NCBI GenBank assembly: GCA_031266635.1
Contig: JAISAN010000162.1
Span: 1 to 22,873 of the forward strand
Direction of reading: 5' to 3'
DNA from: Treponema sp.
GTDB taxonomy: Bacteria; Spirochaetota; Spirochaetia; Treponematales; Breznakiellaceae
Length of the DNA stretch: 22,873 nt
Made by a program: the position numbers and the translations under genes. Under the pieces are notes generated by a model. The model did no database searches, was not told where the DNA came from, and saw only the letters and a list, made by a program, of their open reading frames with translations. Positions 1-7,967 of this stretch are shown here, in pieces (within the stretch, counting starts at the first letter, position 1; every line of letters starts with the position of its first letter).

Positions 1-137
1 GCGTACCGGCCCAGCCCCAGGGCAAGCCGTTCAAGCCACACCAGCGCCCCGCTCACCGTCTGGTTATCCAGGGGCATAAACATTCCCGCCGCAAACCCCA
101 GCAGGGAGCCAATAAGCAACTTTACCCAAACTCTCAT
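1..137 (-). CDS. Probable Na+/dicarboxylate (SDF-family) symporter, N-terminal part only
   Basis: Only the first 45 codons are inside the window; the gene continues past the left edge. The protein begins MRVWVKLLIGSLLGFAAGMF, a short basic start followed by a hydrophobic helix, and then has a polar loop and a second amphipathic stretch. This is how sodium:dicarboxylate or sodium:glutamate symporters (DctA/GltP type) start, but 45 residues cannot prove the family. An in-frame ATG four codons upstream (first base 149) is an alternative start. Neither start has a good Shine-Dalgarno sequence. The next gene to the right is a malic enzyme on the same strand, so uptake of malate followed by its decarboxylation is a reasonable joint role (inference). 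Confidence 0.5.
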   Translation of the reverse strand, partial: MRVWVKLLIGSLLGFAAGMFMPLDNQTVSGALVWLERLALGLGRY

Positions 138-206
138 TGTAAAGAGCATACTTTATTGGAAGGCGGGGGTCTATCCCCCACCCGTACAATAAATTTCCTA
201 TCCAAC

Positions 207-238
207 GAAGAACCTCGGGGCTTGCCCCAAGGTTCTTC
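207..238 (-). terminator. Inverted repeat 3' of malic enzyme, possible terminator
   Basis: The arms 207-220 and 225-238 pair over 14 bp with one mismatch around the 4-base loop CTTG. The element lies 36 bp past the malic enzyme stop. No clear U-tract follows on either strand, so it may be a factor-dependent terminator or an RNA-stabilising hairpin. A second small hairpin (GGGGG 165-169 with CCCCC 175-179) lies between it and the symporter start. Those two hairpins are all that is visible in the gap 138-273. Confidence 0.45.
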
Positions 239-273
239 ATTGGGGGAGGATGGGCAAGGCGAACAGCCACAGG

Positions 274-1731
274 TTACATGTCTTTTACCGCCTCAATAGC
301 CCCGGACAGGGCTTTTTCCAGCAGTTCCGCCGGGGGTTCCTGAATGTGTCCAAGCCGTTCCATGTCTTCCACCAGGGCTTGGGCGGTCTGAATGTCCGCT
401 TTGGCTTTTTGGTAAACCTCATCCCAGGAGAGCTTGATCCGGGCCACTCCTTCCTTTATGGCCTGTTCCGCCACATCCGCCGCCTCCTGGGCGAAGACCC
501 CGGTCTCCTCCATGGTAGCGACGATGTTATCCGGCGTGATACCCCGTTTTTCCGAAAACTCCGCGATCGAGTGGGCGCAGCGGATCGCCATGCCATCGGT
601 GATCTTTTTCGCCCGTACCAAAAGGGCCCCTTTCAGAATACCAGGGAAACAGACCGAATTGTTCACTTGGTTGGGGAAATCCCCCCGACCGGTGGCGACG
701 ATAAAGGCCCCCTCCTCTTTGGCGGCATAGGGCCAAATTTCCGGCACCGGATTGGCGCAGGCGAACACGATGGCTTTAGGGGCCATAGCCCGCACCCATT
801 CCCGCTTTACCGTGTTGGGGCCGGGGGTGGAAAGGGCGATTAGCACATCCGCTCCCTTGATGGCCGCTTCAACAGAAAGTGTCCGGCCGGGATTGGTCTT
901 CTCGCAGAGTTCCCATTTCCGGTAATTCCGTTTGTCGTTTTTGATATCTTTCCGGCCCAGGTGGAAGCTGCCGGTGGAGTCAAAAATTGTCATTTTGGCG
1001 GGATCACCGCCATCCGTGAGAATCAGCCGGGCGATGGTACTGTTAGAGGCCCCCGCTCCCAGTAGCACTATCTTTACCTCGTTGAGCTTCTTCTCCGCCA
1101 GTTTCAGGGCGTTTAACAACCCCGCCAGGGTGATGCAGGCCGTCCCCTGGGCGTCGTCGTGCCATACGGGAATGTCGCAGGCTTCCCGGAGTTCGTCCAG
1201 CACCCTGAAACAGTTTGGCTGGCTGATGTCTTCCAGGTTTATGGCCCCAAAAGAATGTTGGACCATTTTTACAAATTCTATGATTTTTTCCGGGCTGTTT
1301 TTACCGTCGGGTCCCCGGGAATCCACGCAGAGGGCTACTGCGTCCACACCTCCCAGGTACTTCATAATCATCGCCTTCCCTTCCATAACTCCCAGGCCGC
1401 CGGGGGGCGTACAGTCCCCGTCTCCCAAAACCCTGGTGGAATCGGACACCACAGCCACCATGTTCCCCCGGTTGGAGAGGGCGAAAGAGCTGTCCCGGTC
1501 TTCCCTGATGGTGGTGGAGATTTTGGAAACCCCCGGCGTGTACCACACGTTAAACCAGTTCAGGCCGGAAAGCCCGCATTTGGGCAGGGTCTGCATTTTC
1601 CCGCCGTAAAAGTGGTGGGCCTCCAGGGAGAGGTTTTTGAGAAACAGGGTTTTGGCCTGGGCCTTTTTATCTTCAGTAAAATTCGCGGGAAAAAGGCTGT
1701 CCAGATTATTGAGTTTTGGATCGATGTTCAT
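274..1731 (-). CDS. maeB: NAD(P)-dependent malic enzyme
   Basis: Oxidative decarboxylation of malate to pyruvate and CO2 with reduction of NAD(P)+; cytosolic. The 485-residue protein has the short bacterial malic-enzyme architecture. The substrate-binding half shows WYTPGVS (63-69, catalytic Tyr64), SDSTRVLGDGD (96-106) and a Lys in MEGKA (119). Metal ligands are expected from ED (167-168) and HDDAQGT (191-197). The Rossmann half starts with LLGAGASNS (223-231). It lacks the phosphotransacetylase-like C-terminal extension of long MaeB proteins. The start is supported by AAGGAG nine bases upstream. The nearby partial symporter suggests a malate-use pair. The symbol follows the short NADP type; cofactor preference cannot be read from sequence alone. 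Confidence 0.93.
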   Translation of the reverse strand: MNIDPKLNNLDSLFPANFTEDKKAQAKTLFLKNLSLEAHHFYGGKMQTLPKCGLSGLNWFNVWYTPGVSKISTTIREDRDSSFALSNRGNMVAVVSDSTRVLGDGDCTPPGGLGVMEGKAMIMKYLGGVDAVALCVDSRGPDGKNSPEKIIEFVKMVQHSFGAINLEDISQPNCFRVLDELREACDIPVWHDDAQGTACITLAGLLNALKLAEKKLNEVKIVLLGAGASNSTIARLILTDGGDPAKMTIFDSTGSFHLGRKDIKNDKRNYRKWELCEKTNPGRTLSVEAAIKGADVLIALSTPGPNTVKREWVRAMAPKAIVFACANPVPEIWPYAAKEEGAFIVATGRGDFPNQVNNSVCFPGILKGALLVRAKKITDGMAIRCAHSIAEFSEKRGITPDNIVATMEETGVFAQEAADVAEQAIKEGVARIKLSWDEVYQKAKADIQTAQALVEDMERLGHIQEPPAELLEKALSGAIEAVKDM

Positions 1732-1799
1732 AATGGCTCCTTGTGATAGAAATTTTCAAGACCCTCGGAATTTTCAATTTTTGTGGTTTTTTCCGCCAT
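1728..1799 (-). CDS. Possible 23-residue leader ORF of malic enzyme
   Basis: An open frame beginning MAEKTTKIENSEG ends in TGA that overlaps the malic enzyme ATG as ATGA. It is acidic/basic and not hydrophobic, with no recognised domain. Its upstream ribosome site (GAGAG about ten bases before the ATG) is weak. The overlap could couple translation of the two frames. The malic enzyme Shine-Dalgarno sequence lies inside this frame, so the frame may be fortuitous. It fills most of the 103-bp gap 1732-1834. No convincing promoter was found there. Confidence 0.3.
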   Translation of the reverse strand: MAEKTTKIENSEGLENFYHKEPL

Positions 1800-1834
1800 A
1801 ACGGTTAAGCTCTCACATCACTTTGCGCCGCAAC

Positions 1835-3079
1835 TCACTCCGGCGGGGTTGCCGCATCGTAGGCTGCCTGGCGCAATATTGCCGCGTTTGCTTCGGAAAG
1901 CGAACCGCAAAACGTCAGCGTTCTCGGATCGATGCCCAAAACCGTCATGGCATGGACGCATGCTGAAAGATAGGAACCAGCGTAAGATGGATGCGTTTGA
2001 TCCGTTTGATACAGATTAATTTCCCCGTGGTCCTCGAATACTTTGGTAAAGGCCTTGCCGACCCAACAAACAGGAATGTCCAGCGTTTCACCGACATCCG
2101 CATAGGCGGCCCGTAGCAGGCCTTCCATAGCCGGCACTGTACCGCCGTATCTGGATTCCCCTGCACGGTCCGGGTATCCCCAGGTTTCATATAGATAAAT
2201 TTCCGCATGCGTCTGGGTGGCGTTTATCTTGTTCTGTAAAGCCCGCGCCGCGCTTAAAAAACGGTTAGGGTAATTGATGGGCCGGGTACTATTTTCCTGC
2301 AAAATGACATAATCAAAGTTGTTTTGTCCCTCCAGTACGGGGGTAAGTGCTTGTCCGTTGGCATGTGTTGGATCCGCGAAATTTTCAAGCGTGGAACTGC
2401 CGATTGCTACACGGACCGCGTTAATTGCGATGCCAGCATCGGACGCAATGGATTCAAATATTTGTTCCAAGTTGTTGTAATAGGTAAAGCTGTTGCCGAT
2501 AAAGAGCGCGTGTTTTTGCGGCTGTAACGCGCCTGCGGTGCTTAAAATATTTTTTGCGCGGTCAAGTTCAATAAAATCATCGTAGAATATTGCCGCAAGC
2601 TCGTTATCCGTAATACGGCCGATATAGCGGCTGCCGCTGCCGTCTCCCGCATCGGCGACTGTTGAAAGACTTTTTTTTCTCGGCGGCGCTACAGCATCCG
2701 CAAGGATCCCTATATTCCCACCGCCGCTTTCACCGATATTCGCACCTGCTGGCAGCACAATATCCACATCGCCATCTTTCAGAATTTTCGCGCCAAAATT
2801 CGCAACCGTGTGATATACGGCATCTGCGTAGTACCGGTATGTAATCTTGTCGTAGTTGATCGAGTTTGTCGTGCAGTATGTCTTGAAATCATAGATCAAC
2901 GTCAGCGCCGTCGCCGTTGTAAGATACCGGCCCCACACGCCAATCGTTAAGCTGGGGATTTCTTCGGGCGGAGTTAGGTTGTCATCAATGCCACCGCCGG
3001 GATTACTGCAACCGGAAGTTAAAACACAATTTACACTCATAGTGATAACAAGCATTATTCCCAGGATAAATTTCCTCAT
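1835..3079 (-). CDS. Lipoprotein: unknown exported domain fused to an SGNH/GDSL-type hydrolase (DUF4886-like)
   Basis: A 414-residue exported protein. Residues 1-24 are a lipoprotein signal peptide ending LTSGC (Cys24). Residues about 44-180 form the domain shared with the next two genes (IGVWGRYL at 46-53, GDVDIVLPAGANIG at 103-116, ELDRAKNIL at 171-179). Residues about 188-400 look like an SGNH hydrolase: FIGNSFTYYNNL (193-204) carries the presumed nucleophile Ser197, DYVILQENS follows at 256-264, and DQTHPSYAG (360-368) supplies the Asp/His pair. SGNH enzymes cleave esters, often acyl groups on sugars; the substrate here is unknown. The start was chosen because AAGGGG lies just upstream. 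An earlier ATG (3115) sits inside a hairpin and is unlikely. This is the last gene of the envelope operon. Confidence 0.8.
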   Translation of the reverse strand: MRKFILGIMLVITMSVNCVLTSGCSNPGGGIDDNLTPPEEIPSLTIGVWGRYLTTATALTLIYDFKTYCTTNSINYDKITYRYYADAVYHTVANFGAKILKDGDVDIVLPAGANIGESGGGNIGILADAVAPPRKKSLSTVADAGDGSGSRYIGRITDNELAAIFYDDFIELDRAKNILSTAGALQPQKHALFIGNSFTYYNNLEQIFESIASDAGIAINAVRVAIGSSTLENFADPTHANGQALTPVLEGQNNFDYVILQENSTRPINYPNRFLSAARALQNKINATQTHAEIYLYETWGYPDRAGESRYGGTVPAMEGLLRAAYADVGETLDIPVCWVGKAFTKVFEDHGEINLYQTDQTHPSYAGSYLSACVHAMTVLGIDPRTLTFCGSLSEANAAILRQAAYDAATPPE

Positions 3080-3101
3080 AAAAGCCCCTTTGCTGACATT
3101 G

Positions 3102-3138
3102 GACTTGTTCGACAATCTGGTTGGTTGTCGAACAAGTC
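3102..3138. repeat. Perfect 14-bp hairpin between two operon lipoprotein genes
   Basis: The arms 3102-3115 and 3125-3138 (GACTTGTTCGACAA and its exact complement) flank a 9-base loop. No T-run follows on either strand, so it is not a typical intrinsic terminator. It lies 22 bp upstream of the SGNH lipoprotein start. It could be an intercistronic processing or stability element, or one copy of a dispersed palindromic repeat. A weaker 7-bp inverted repeat (3141-3147 with 3171-3177) fills the rest of the gap. Confidence 0.7.
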
Positions 3139-3187
3139 TATTAACTCTATATCGCGGACAATTGGAATATGAGTTAAGCAGTACCGT

Positions 3188-3757
3188 TTATGACCCTGCT
3201 TGACTTCTGTTTACGGCAAGAATGGTTTTTGCGCGATCCAGTTCTATATAAACATTGTAGAACGTGCCGGTAAGATCGTCATCGGTAAGGTAGCCAATTT
3301 GCCGGTTCCCGCTACTCGATCCTGCATCGCCAACAGATGCCAGCACCTTTTTCCGATCGGCACCCGCAAGCATCTCTATTCCACCGGCTGTTCCTATATT
3401 TGCACCGACCGGAAGCACAATATTTACATCGCCCTCATCCAGCACCACTTGCCCAAAAGCCGCAACTTCATAATAAGGATCAGTGGATACTGGGCCTGAT
3501 TTATACCGGAAGGTAATGTCGCCATGAGTGATTCCCTCGGAGTCGCAATAAGCGATGAAATCATCCCTTAAAAGGTCAGATGTCGCCTCTGTAAGGTATC
3601 TGCCCCATACTACAACCACCAGACCGGGACTATCCCCGTCAGGCTTTTCTTCATCGGTGGTGCCGCCGCCGGAATTGTCACAGCTTAGTATCAGAGCGCC
3701 GATTGCGAAAATCGAGGCAAGCAGCGTAAAACCAAAAATAAACTTCTTCATCGTCAT
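3188..3757 (-). CDS. Lipoprotein with the operon's shared unknown domain (paralogue 2)
   Basis: A 189-residue predicted lipoprotein. The signal peptide ends LILSC with lipidated Cys26. A Gly/Asp-rich linker follows to about 44, and then a single domain to the end: VVVVWGRYL (47-55), DEGDVNIVLPVGANIG (107-122), IGYLTDDDL (154-162), IELDRAKTIL (171-180). It matches the N-terminal domain of the SGNH lipoprotein downstream, without the hydrolase. The start at MTMKKF is preceded by AAGGAG at good spacing; an ATG nine codons earlier lies upstream of that site. I do not recognise the domain. A ligand-binding role, as in periplasmic binding proteins, is only a guess from the alternating strand/helix pattern. 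It should be anchored in a membrane of the envelope. Confidence 0.75.
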   Translation of the reverse strand: MTMKKFIFGFTLLASIFAIGALILSCDNSGGGTTDEEKPDGDSPGLVVVVWGRYLTEATSDLLRDDFIAYCDSEGITHGDITFRYKSGPVSTDPYYEVAAFGQVVLDEGDVNIVLPVGANIGTAGGIEMLAGADRKKVLASVGDAGSSSGNRQIGYLTDDDLTGTFYNVYIELDRAKTILAVNRSQAGS

Positions 3758-3864
3758 AAACTTCTCCTTACAATACCATTTCATCTGTTTTTCTCAAAAA
3801 CACTGGTGTGCCGGATTAACAACCCGGTACAGCCCGCGTATAAACCAAAGTGGGATGACTCCGG

Positions 3865-4422
3865 CTAGCCTTTGTATTTGGGGTCCAGTATTTTACGAGC
3901 CCGGGGAAGGTCGCAATAGACCAGGAACGCCTGGGTAATTGGGTCCGTGTTCAGTGAGGCGACCATACGGTCGTCGTTGGTTTCCTTGCCGTCCGGGCCG
4001 ACCACGTTCACCCCGTTCAGGGGCTTTTTTACTTTAATGTCACCAGTGCCTTTGAATGCGGTGGTGTCCTGGGTGTCAATATTCCTGGCCACCGGAATTA
4101 CCACGTCCACGTCCTTGTCCTTTAGAACCTGCGCCGAATAGGCCGCGATGCGGTAAAACCGGGAGTTTCTCTTTGTGCCGTCATAAAAACGGAATGAAAT
4201 CGCCTCGTATTGTATCTTTTGTTCGTCGCAATACTTCTTGAAATCCGCGGTCAGAGCGGCGGCGGTTTTTTCGGAAACAAACCGGCCCCACACGCCGATC
4301 ATCAGCGAAGCCTTTTCTTTGACGGAACCGCTGCCGCTGTCTGCTACGGCGTTTCCCGCAAACAAAAGACCAAGTGTCAATGTCGCGGTCAACATTCTCC
4401 ACAAAGTTATGTTTTTCTTCAT
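3865..4422 (-). CDS. Exported protein with the operon's shared unknown domain (paralogue 3)
   Basis: A 185-residue protein. Residues 1-27 are a classical signal peptide with AVA before the likely cleavage site (no lipobox Cys), so it should be soluble and exported. Residues about 39-182 form the shared domain: LMIGVWGRFVS (40-50), DVDVVIPVARNI (104-115), RMVASLNTDP (152-161), DLPRARKILD (171-180). It is the most basic of the three copies and has a Lys-rich insert at 125-146. The start is supported by GGGAG. It is the first gene after the terminator that follows the beta-barrel gene, 60 bp away, so it may depend on read-through or on an unseen promoter. Function unknown. Confidence 0.75.
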   Translation of the reverse strand: MKKNITLWRMLTATLTLGLLFAGNAVADSGSGSVKEKASLMIGVWGRFVSEKTAAALTADFKKYCDEQKIQYEAISFRFYDGTKRNSRFYRIAAYSAQVLKDKDVDVVIPVARNIDTQDTTAFKGTGDIKVKKPLNGVNVVGPDGKETNDDRMVASLNTDPITQAFLVYCDLPRARKILDPKYKG

Positions 4423-4451
4423 ACATCTCTCCCTTTTATGGCATTTCTGCC

Positions 4452-4479
4452 ATTAAAAATTATCCCGCGCTATGCGGGG
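4452..4479 (-). terminator. Intrinsic terminator after the outer-membrane protein gene
   Basis: On the minus strand a GC stem (4474-4478 pairing with 4464-4468, loop ATAGC) is followed directly by ATAATTTTTAAT. It lies just 3' of the 4483 stop codon. The stem has only 5-6 bp, so partial read-through into the three exported-protein genes is plausible. Confidence 0.65.
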
Positions 4480-4482
4480 ATT

Positions 4483-5970
4483 TTAATATTGGATCGTGAA
4501 ACGCAAGGGTACGCCGAAACGAAGAACGCCGTATTTAGCGGAGCTTGCGGCATCGTTGCTGTAGCTGGTGTTGTTGAACGTCAGACCTGCTTCGATTTTC
4601 GCTCGTTCAGTAACTTCAAAAATCACACCTGCGTAGACGCTTAAGGAATCGTAAGTGTGGTTCACTGTGCCTGAAGAATTTTCCACTGTGGCGATGCCGA
4701 TTTTGTTCGCAACCGCCGCGTCCAGTGTCAGCTTTTCATGCAAGAGGTACTTTACATCCACCCCATTGAAAACCGCCAGCCAGTTGTTTTTGACTCCCGT
4801 AGTAAGTGTATCTGTATAGATGCCGTGAATCGTCGTGGCGGCATCGGAGTCATCTGAAATGTTCGCAAAACTCAGGTTGTTATTGAAGGTGATCCGGGTA
4901 TTTTTGATGCCGTTAAAGTAGGTGTTTAGATTAACGCCGTGCCAGAACGGATAAACCGTCTTTGCCGTCGTCGTAAGGCCCGTACTCTGGGCGTACGTTT
5001 CGGCGGAAATGAACCGGGTCTGTCCACTGTACCCTAGAGTGATTCCCAATCTGGGCAGTACCTGCATGTTACCGTAAAGACCGAACATTACCGTATTGTC
5101 CAGGTTGTCTGAAACGCTGGCGATTCCGTCTTTTGCGGCTTCTGCCGGATCGTTCCACTTTCTGGCGGTACCATTGTAATGGGCAACGGCCTCCAGATTA
5201 ATGAGGCCGGCGATTCCTCTGACATCGGCCCTGGCCTTAAAACCAAAACTGTTGTCCCGGTAATCCCATTCCGTTGAGCCGCCGGATTGACTTGAACTTG
5301 TGGTGTTGAAAAACGGGGGCGAAATCGTGGTGGACACGTTTTGACTGCCCAGGTCTATCGTAACCTTGTCAAATTCGAGGGTAAAAATTACGCCCCCCAC
5401 AAAGGGATTTGGCCGGTAAATAGCGAAGCCTGCGTCCAGCGGCAGGCCGGTTGAAATATTTCCCGCGCTGGGCTTATCAAAGTAAATGGCGCCAAAATCT
5501 TTTTCCATGCTGGGCACAAAATCGTTGAAATTGGCGTAGCGGTATCTGGACATCATGCCCCGCTTAAATTCATTTCCCACATAGATCGTTAAAAAATCGA
5601 AGGGTTTGAGCCACGCGCCAACCCAACCCAGCCTGACCGGGCCTTTTCGTAAACCGTTGGTGGGTCCGATTAACTGTATTCTACCGCCATAAACGCCGTC
5701 CTCATGCTCGTAGGAAAAATTGACGTTAATGTCGTCGTCTACCGTGTCGGTGTCAAAAATCGAAGAGCCCAGCGGAAACACTACGATGTCGGCATCGCCC
5801 TGATAAACGTTTTTTTCCTTGTCGGCGTAATCGCCCGTATAGGACGTAACGCCCACCGCGTCGGAATAAATGCTCGCACTGACATTAAACCCGCCCGGTT
5901 CGGCAAACGCCGGAGCCGTTAAAAGGCTTAAACCCGCCGCGGCTAAAGCCGCATTTTTCATTTTTACCAT
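4483..5970 (-). CDS. Predicted outer-membrane beta-barrel protein
   Basis: A 495-residue exported protein. A signal peptide runs to about residue 23 with the APAFA cleavage motif. The mature part is rich in Gly, Asn, Thr, Ser and aromatic residues, has many alternating hydrophobic stretches and short Asp/Asn turns, and ends with an aromatic residue (RFTIQY), all typical of bacterial outer-membrane barrels. There are almost no charged helices and no cysteines in the mature protein. I cannot place it in a named porin family. The start is set by a strong AAGGAGG five bases before the ATG. The frame is open for another 147 codons upstream but there overlaps the hydrolase gene and is not exported-type sequence. 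Role in this operon: probably the surface-exposed or pore component (inference). Confidence 0.78.
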   Translation of the reverse strand: MVKMKNAALAAAGLSLLTAPAFAEPGGFNVSASIYSDAVGVTSYTGDYADKEKNVYQGDADIVVFPLGSSIFDTDTVDDDINVNFSYEHEDGVYGGRIQLIGPTNGLRKGPVRLGWVGAWLKPFDFLTIYVGNEFKRGMMSRYRYANFNDFVPSMEKDFGAIYFDKPSAGNISTGLPLDAGFAIYRPNPFVGGVIFTLEFDKVTIDLGSQNVSTTISPPFFNTTSSSQSGGSTEWDYRDNSFGFKARADVRGIAGLINLEAVAHYNGTARKWNDPAEAAKDGIASVSDNLDNTVMFGLYGNMQVLPRLGITLGYSGQTRFISAETYAQSTGLTTTAKTVYPFWHGVNLNTYFNGIKNTRITFNNNLSFANISDDSDAATTIHGIYTDTLTTGVKNNWLAVFNGVDVKYLLHEKLTLDAAVANKIGIATVENSSGTVNHTYDSLSVYAGVIFEVTERAKIEAGLTFNNTSYSNDAASSAKYGVLRFGVPLRFTIQY

Positions 5971-6029
5971 ACCTTCCTCCTTAAGGAAAATTAACGGGAA
6001 CCTCCAGAGACCAAATTTTTGGAGGCACC

Positions 6030-7946
6030 CTAGTAAGGGAAATACGGAGTATATGCCACACCGGTGGCAAGGGACATCATGATGAAGATCATCACGGTGA
6101 CCAGGGGACCCAGCCAGACTCGCCCGGTCAACAGGAAAAATGAACGGTTGAAATAAGGCAGGATGAACATCATCGGAATGATGATTTGCAGCATATTGAT
6201 GTAAAGCCACTCGGTGGTCCAGAAAATAGTTCCTGTGACGGCAAATGTAACGTACTGAATCACCATAATGGCGATAAGGCCCAGGGTATTCCCCAATGCG
6301 CAGAGGAGACGGTTCCGCCATTCCACGCGACCCGAGAAGCGCATTGAGCAATTGACCCTGACGGAATTGGAAAAATAGAAGATAAAGAAAAGCGGAATAT
6401 ACATAAGCCAAATTAAAAGCCAGCGCAGGTTGACCGGACGCGCCGCCAGCAGGAGGAAGCGGAAATCGACATGAAACAGCAGATAGCTCAGGTAAACCAG
6501 CCCGTAAAAACCCGCGAAAACTGCCGCCGCCAGAAGCAGGGTTTTTCCAAGATTGTTACGGCTGATCTTAAGGCCCCACATGTCCGGGTTTATTCCCGAC
6601 CTTTTGCCTGCGAAACGATAATGTAAATAGAAAATGAGAAGCCCCAGAGAACCGTTTAACATGGCCCAGAGCAGCACTGCGTTGATCATTCTACCGGGGA
6701 ACCACCACGTCATATCGGAATTGGTCGCGGCGGGGAAAAAGAAACCCGTAGCCCTGGCGCAGGGTACGTATGCCACACAGGCCACGGTGGCGGAAAAAGC
6801 GAAGGTGCCCCAGAAGACAGCCCTGCTTTTGCCTGTTTTCGGCGCCGGAATATCCTGGGGCACAGGCTGCGCGATGGAAGCAAAGAACGGAGTTTTTAGC
6901 AGCAACCCCGCGAAGGGCACGATAAAAAGGAAACCGCCGATTAAGGCCAGCAAATTGAATAGTTCTTTGAAGAACCAGATTTGGCTGCTTGAAGGAATCA
7001 CGTTTTCCATGCCGAAGCTGATGATAAAAAAATCAATGATAGTAGCGACCGCCTGGGGAATATAAGGCTGGATGGGATGTATCGTATTTTCGTTGTACAC
7101 CACCCGGAGTGTTCCGGTTTCCCTGTCCCCGTAGTATCTACCGATCTCCACTTCCGCTATTTGTTCATTTTCTTCAAAGATGGAATTGACCACCCGTAAA
7201 GCTTCCGGGGCGTTGCGCATATCCGCGTTTCCGTTTTCATTTCGGAAACCGCCCTCATCGTAGCGGGCGTAGCCCATGCCCAGATTAGTATGCACATTTC
7301 TTAGCACCCCTTCTGTAAACGTAAGCACATAGCCTGACACAAAGACCGCTTTTAAGCGGTTTGCTTTGTCCGCGGCTTCCCGCTCGGCGGCGCTTATTTC
7401 TTCGCCTTCGCCGGAGTTCTCCTCTTTTGCCGCCTCAAGCAAATCGGCATACTGCCGGCCAAAGTATGCTGCCGCCCGCAATGCCCCGTTTCCGCCGGCG
7501 GAATGCCCAGTGGCACCCACCCGCGACTTATCCACGTAATTAAAAACATCACTGTCGCAAACGTATTTTACCACTGGGATGATACCGTAGCCTTCTCTGG
7601 TGGCGGTGCTTTGGGCAAAGGTAACGCTGGAATCCCCCTGCCAGTAGGGGTCTATCGTAAGCGCCACTATTCCCCGGCGGGCGAGTTCCATGGAATTGCT
7701 TATCTGCGTTTCCCTTGTCCGCTGGAAGCCTGGACATACCACAACGAGCGGCGCGGGATTATCTTCAGTGGCCGATTTCGGTTTGAATAAATCCGCCTGT
7801 ATCCACTGGCCGTTTTCGGCGGGGATCTTCAAGCCCACTACATCCACAGTTCCACCGACACTTTGTAACAGCGCCGCACCAATGTTCCCAACAAGAACCA
7901 GTCCCAGAGCTATGCCCAGCTTACACCCCAACGCGCCTGCTTTCAT
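6030..7946 (-). CDS. Alpha/beta hydrolase fused to a polytopic membrane domain
   Basis: A 638-residue protein. An N-terminal hydrophobic segment (about 5-27) anchors or exports it. Residues about 40-300 form an alpha/beta-hydrolase domain with VVVCPGFQR (oxyanion-hole region, about 68-76) and the nucleophile elbow GHSAGGNG (Ser149). DP at about 99-100 and an ENTIHP histidine near 290 are candidates for the other catalytic residues. From about 300 to the end there are some eight or nine hydrophobic helices. The substrate is unknown. The start here is preceded by GGAGAGGG at ideal spacing. An alternative ATG at 7967 directly abuts the stop of the upstream small frame (TAAATG). It lies 59 bp from the beta-barrel gene, on the same strand, so they are probably co-transcribed. 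Confidence 0.75.
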   Translation of the reverse strand: MKAGALGCKLGIALGLVLVGNIGAALLQSVGGTVDVVGLKIPAENGQWIQADLFKPKSATEDNPAPLVVVCPGFQRTRETQISNSMELARRGIVALTIDPYWQGDSSVTFAQSTATREGYGIIPVVKYVCDSDVFNYVDKSRVGATGHSAGGNGALRAAAYFGRQYADLLEAAKEENSGEGEEISAAEREAADKANRLKAVFVSGYVLTFTEGVLRNVHTNLGMGYARYDEGGFRNENGNADMRNAPEALRVVNSIFEENEQIAEVEIGRYYGDRETGTLRVVYNENTIHPIQPYIPQAVATIIDFFIISFGMENVIPSSSQIWFFKELFNLLALIGGFLFIVPFAGLLLKTPFFASIAQPVPQDIPAPKTGKSRAVFWGTFAFSATVACVAYVPCARATGFFFPAATNSDMTWWFPGRMINAVLLWAMLNGSLGLLIFYLHYRFAGKRSGINPDMWGLKISRNNLGKTLLLAAAVFAGFYGLVYLSYLLFHVDFRFLLLAARPVNLRWLLIWLMYIPLFFIFYFSNSVRVNCSMRFSGRVEWRNRLLCALGNTLGLIAIMVIQYVTFAVTGTIFWTTEWLYINMLQIIIPMMFILPYFNRSFFLLTGRVWLGPLVTVMIFIMMSLATGVAYTPYFPY

Positions 7947-7967
7947 ATTTTCCCTCTCCGACTGCAT

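Noticed and set aside
932..1746. Long plus-strand frames opposite malic enzyme
   Set aside because: Antisense shadows; the minus-strand frame has all malic enzyme motifs.
6001..6025. CCTCC/GGAGG inverted repeat before the beta-barrel gene as a terminator or ribosome-site sequestering element
   Set aside because: Five pairs with a 15-base loop and no T-run; too weak to claim.
5971..6411. Upstream extension of the beta-barrel reading frame by 147 codons
   Set aside because: It overlaps the 3' end of the hydrolase gene in another frame, and a strong ribosome site and signal peptide mark the start at 5970.
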